A DNA stretch of 50,137 bases from Azoarcus sp. Aa7 (GTDB lineage: Bacteria > Pseudomonadota > Gammaproteobacteria > Burkholderiales > Rhodocyclaceae). Positions 47,704 to 50,137 of the stretch are shown piece by piece. The notes below the pieces were generated by a model, which saw only the letters and a list, made by a program, of their open reading frames with translations, was not told where the DNA came from and searched no databases. A program made the translations under genes and the position numbers. Location of the stretch: positions 1 to 50,137 of the forward strand of contig NZ_QVLR01000067.1 in the NCBI RefSeq assembly GCF_014822185.1. Direction: 5' to 3'. Position 1 is the stretch's first letter. Each line of letters begins with the position of its first letter.

Positions 47704-48779
47704 TCGGCGCTGCTCCGGCGTTGCAGCGCATCGCGCAGGACGGCGTGCGCCTTGCGGATCATGTCCGCAGTGTCGTCCCAGCCGACACAGGCGTCGGTGA
47801 CCGAGCAGCCGTACTTGAGCTGCGACAGGTCGGCGGGAATCGACTGGTTGCCCGCCTCGATGAAGCTCTCGATCATGAGGCCGACGACCGACTGGTTGCC
47901 TTCGCGGATCTGGTGGATGACGTCCTTCATGACCAGCGGCTGCAGGTCCGGCTTCTTCCACGAGTTGGCGTGCGAGCAGTCGACGACGATGTTCTGCGGC
48001 AGCTTGGCCTTCGCAAGCGCCTGTTCGGCGAGCGAGATCGACACCGTGTCGTAGTTCGGGCGGCCGCCGCCGCCGCGCAGCACGACGTGGCCGTAGCGGT
48101 TACCGCGGGTGCGCAGGATGGCCGACTGGCCCTGGCCGTTGATGCCGAGGAAGCTGTGCGGGTGGGAGGCGGAGACGATGGCGTTGATCGCGACGTCGAG
48201 GTCGCCGTCGGTGGCGTTCTTGAAGCCGACCGGGGTCGACAGGCCGGACGACATCTCTCGGTGGGTCTGCGATTCGGAGGTGCGGGCGCCGATCGCGGTC
48301 CAGGAGATGAGGTCGCCGTAGTACTGCGGGGCGATCGGGTCGAGCGCCTCGGTGCCGGCGGGCAGGCCGATCTCGTTCACGTCCATGAGGAAGCGGCGTG
48401 CCTTCTCCATGCCTTCGTCGATGCGGAAGGAGTCGTCCATGTACGGATCGTTGATGTAGCCCTTCCAGCCGGTGGAGGTGCGCGGCTTCTCGAAATACAC
48501 GCGCATCACGAGCAGCATGGTCTCGGAGACTTCGTCCGCGAGCGCCTTCAGGCGGCGGGCGTAGTCGACGCCGGCGACGGGGTCGTGGATCGAGCACGGG
48601 CCGACGACGACGAAGATCCGGTTGTCCTTGCGGTCGAGGATGTTGTTGAGCGCCCGGCGACCGGCCAGAACCGCCTCGGCGGCTTTTTCGGTCAGCGGGA
48701 CGCGCGCCTTGATCTCCTCGGGCGAGGGCATGTGATCGAGGGCGACGATGTTGAGGTTTTCCGTATTGGCGACAGGCAT
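47700..48779 (-). CDS. aroG: 3-deoxy-7-phosphoheptulonate synthase (class I)
   Basis: The 359-residue DAHP synthase condenses PEP and erythrose 4-phosphate, the first step to aromatic amino acids. Visible are VVVGPCSIHDPVAG, the PEP-site VYFEKPRTSTGWKG and the metal-binding VVDCSHANSWKKP. It is the AroF/G/H type; which amino acid inhibits it cannot be read from sequence, so the symbol is a family label. Translation of serB is coupled to it. Confidence 0.93.
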   Translation of the reverse strand: MPVANTENLNIVALDHMPSPEEIKARVPLTEKAAEAVLAGRRALNNILDRKDNRIFVVVGPCSIHDPVAGVDYARRLKALADEVSETMLLVMRVYFEKPRTSTGWKGYINDPYMDDSFRIDEGMEKARRFLMDVNEIGLPAGTEALDPIAPQYYGDLISWTAIGARTSESQTHREMSSGLSTPVGFKNATDGDLDVAINAIVSASHPHSFLGINGQGQSAILRTRGNRYGHVVLRGGGGRPNYDTVSISLAEQALAKAKLPQNIVVDCSHANSWKKPDLQPLVMKDVIHQIREGNQSVVGLMIESFIEAGNQSIPADLSQLKYGCSVTDACVGWDDTADMIRKAHAVLRDALQRRSSAE

Positions 48780-48809
48780 GGCGCGCTCCGCAGTGCAGCA
48801 AAGAGAAAG

Positions 48810-48815
48810 ATTGTA
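48810..48815 (-). promoter_or_regulatory. Possible -10 element of aroG-serB
   Basis: TACAAT lies about 30 bases before the aroG ATG. No matching -35 box is seen 16-18 bases upstream, so this is tentative. Confidence 0.3.
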
Positions 48816-48860
48816 ACCCGAAGCGCGGAGGCTCCGGGACGGGGGAGCGCGCCCGCCGTG

Positions 48861-50033
48861 TCAGCCAAGTGCGGCGGGGGTTTGCGTCGTGAGTGCCTGT
48901 TTGCGGGCGGTGGCGGCGCCGAGCAGGGCGAAGCCGAGCAGCGTGCCGTCGGGCGCGAGGAACTGCGCCTCGACGCCCCCTTCGAGGCCCCCCTCGCCGT
49001 CCGGCGTGGGCAGGATGTGCCAGCGGCCTTCGGCGTTCGCGGCCGGGGGGCAGACGACGGTCGGGCACGCGGGCGTTTTCACGACGACAGGCATCGCGGG
49101 GTAGGCGACCGGCGTCGGCTTGCCGGCCAGTGTGGCGGCCAGCGCGCGTGCCTGATGCATGATGGGCATCACGAAGGGCAGCACGAGGCCTTCGACTTCG
49201 GCGCAATCGCCGAGTGCGTGGATGTGCGCGTCGGATGTGGCGAGCCGGCGGTCGACGCGGATGCCGCGATTCACGTCCAGGCCGGCAGCGCTGGCGAGCG
49301 CGGTGCGCGGACGCAGGCCGACCGCGGAGAGCACGAGGTCGGCATCGAGGACGCTGCCGTCGTCGAGCGTGACGCGGTAGGCGTCGCCCTTGCGTTCGAC
49401 GGTGGTGGCCGAGACCTTCATGCGGAAAGTGACGCCGGCCGCTTCCAGTTGCTGGCGGAACCACGTGGCCGCGGCTTCCGGCAGCAGGCGGCCGAGCGGC
49501 CAGGCGGCGATGTCGATGACGGTCGGGGCGATGCCGCGGGCGAGCATGTCGTTGGCGAATTCGCAGCCGATCAGGCCCGCGCCGAGCACGACGACGCGCG
49601 TCGCACCGTCGAGCCGCGCGGCGAAGCGGGCGAAATCGTCGAGATCGTTCACGGACAGGATGTCGGCCGCGCCGTCGCCGGCGATGGGCAGGCGGATGGG
49701 ATCGGCGCCGATGGCGAGGACGAGGTCGCGGTAGGCGATGCGTTCGCCGCTGGTCAGCACCGCGCTGCGGTTTACCGGCTCGATGGATGCGATCTCGACC
49801 TGCGGACGGATCGTCGCCAGGACTTCGCCGGCCATCTTGTCCGCGGATTTCATGACCAGGGTCTCGGCCGTCTTGTTGGCCGACAGCGCGTTCGACAGCA
49901 TGGGCTTGGAGTAGAAGCCCGCTGCGTCGCGGCTCAGGATCATCAGCGGGGTGTCACGGTCGAGCTTGCGGAATTCGCGCGCGAGGTTGTATCCGGCGAG
50001 GCCGCTGCCGGCGATGACGATGGGCTGGGTCAT
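48861..50033 (-). CDS. FAD/NAD(P)-dependent oxidoreductase, rubredoxin-reductase-like
   Basis: The 390-residue flavoprotein has an FAD motif (IVIAGSGLAGYNLAREF) at the N-terminus, a second Rossmann motif VVVLGAGLIGCEFAND for NAD(P)H, and the FAD-contacting IHALGDCAEV. The layout and the N-terminal SRDAAGFYSKPMLSNAL match rubredoxin-NAD+ reductases, which pass electrons from NADH to rubredoxin. I start at ATG 50033, with GAAGAG upstream; an in-frame ATG 23 codons earlier is less likely. A rubredoxin gene is often next to it, but would lie beyond the right edge, so the partner is unproven. Confidence 0.85.
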   Translation of the reverse strand: MTQPIVIAGSGLAGYNLAREFRKLDRDTPLMILSRDAAGFYSKPMLSNALSANKTAETLVMKSADKMAGEVLATIRPQVEIASIEPVNRSAVLTSGERIAYRDLVLAIGADPIRLPIAGDGAADILSVNDLDDFARFAARLDGATRVVVLGAGLIGCEFANDMLARGIAPTVIDIAAWPLGRLLPEAAATWFRQQLEAAGVTFRMKVSATTVERKGDAYRVTLDDGSVLDADLVLSAVGLRPRTALASAAGLDVNRGIRVDRRLATSDAHIHALGDCAEVEGLVLPFVMPIMHQARALAATLAGKPTPVAYPAMPVVVKTPACPTVVCPPAANAEGRWHILPTPDGEGGLEGGVEAQFLAPDGTLLGFALLGAATARKQALTTQTPAALG

Positions 50034-50137
50034 GAAGGCGATCTCTTCGTGGATATTGTGATTATTCGCGGGCGAGGAGCGATGGGGGGCGCCTGCCTCC
50101 ACCCGGTACGACGTTGGGGTCGGGGGCGAAACGGGGT

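Overview
The window looks like a chromosomal segment of a GC-rich betaproteobacterium, most likely Rhodocyclales (Azoarcus/Aromatoleum/Thauera type). The grounds are the conserved order rpsB-tsf-pyrH-frr-uppS-cdsA-dxr-rseP-bamA-skp-lpxD-fabZ-lpxA-lpxB-rnhB, the protein sequences, and the strong GC bias at third codon positions. No rRNA, tRNA or CRISPR array was seen. The genus is an inference.

Region 1 (1-17756) is accessory. A fragment of a REP-associated HUH transposase (RAYT) lies at the left edge, followed by a leftward MalT-like LuxR regulator. Diverging from it is a rightward run of eleven genes: acyl-CoA dehydrogenase, AMP-dependent acyl-CoA ligase, saccharopine-dehydrogenase-like oxidoreductase, thiolase-like protein, RND/MMPL transporter, DUF1329 protein, YCF48-type beta-propeller, DUF1302 outer-membrane protein, isoflavone-reductase-like NmrA enzyme, small membrane protein and AcuI/YhdH-type reductase. 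Together they look like a system for moving a hydrophobic carboxylic compound across the envelope, activating it as a CoA thioester and modifying it. The substrate is unknown. This is the most novel part of the window.

Region 2 (17757-23934) starts with a gene-poor stretch holding two terminator-like hairpins and a possible small RNA. Next come a MIP18/DUF59 gene, a NnrS-like 12-TM protein and a YqhA-family protein. Convergent to these lie glnD (nitrogen sensing) and map (methionine aminopeptidase).

Region 3 (24042-39631) is the housekeeping run for translation (rpsB, tsf, frr), UMP kinase, isoprenoid and phospholipid precursors (dxr, uppS, cdsA), envelope assembly (rseP, bamA, skp) and lipid A/fatty-acid synthesis (lpxD, fabZ, lpxA, lpxB), then rnhB, a small membrane protein and a TrmH-family RNA methyltransferase. 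Many start and stop codons overlap, which suggests coupled translation.

Region 4 (39628-44412) is a leftward biotin operon, bioA-bioF-bioH-bioC-bioD, with a promoter and a 5' UTR hairpin before bioA. bioB is not in the window.

Region 5 (44448-50137) holds yaaA and an M14 carboxypeptidase rightward, then leftward aroG-serB and a rubredoxin-reductase-like flavoprotein. REP-like palindromes, mostly in head-to-head pairs, fill both intergenic spaces here. They are the kind of element mobilised by RAYT proteins such as the broken one at the left edge.
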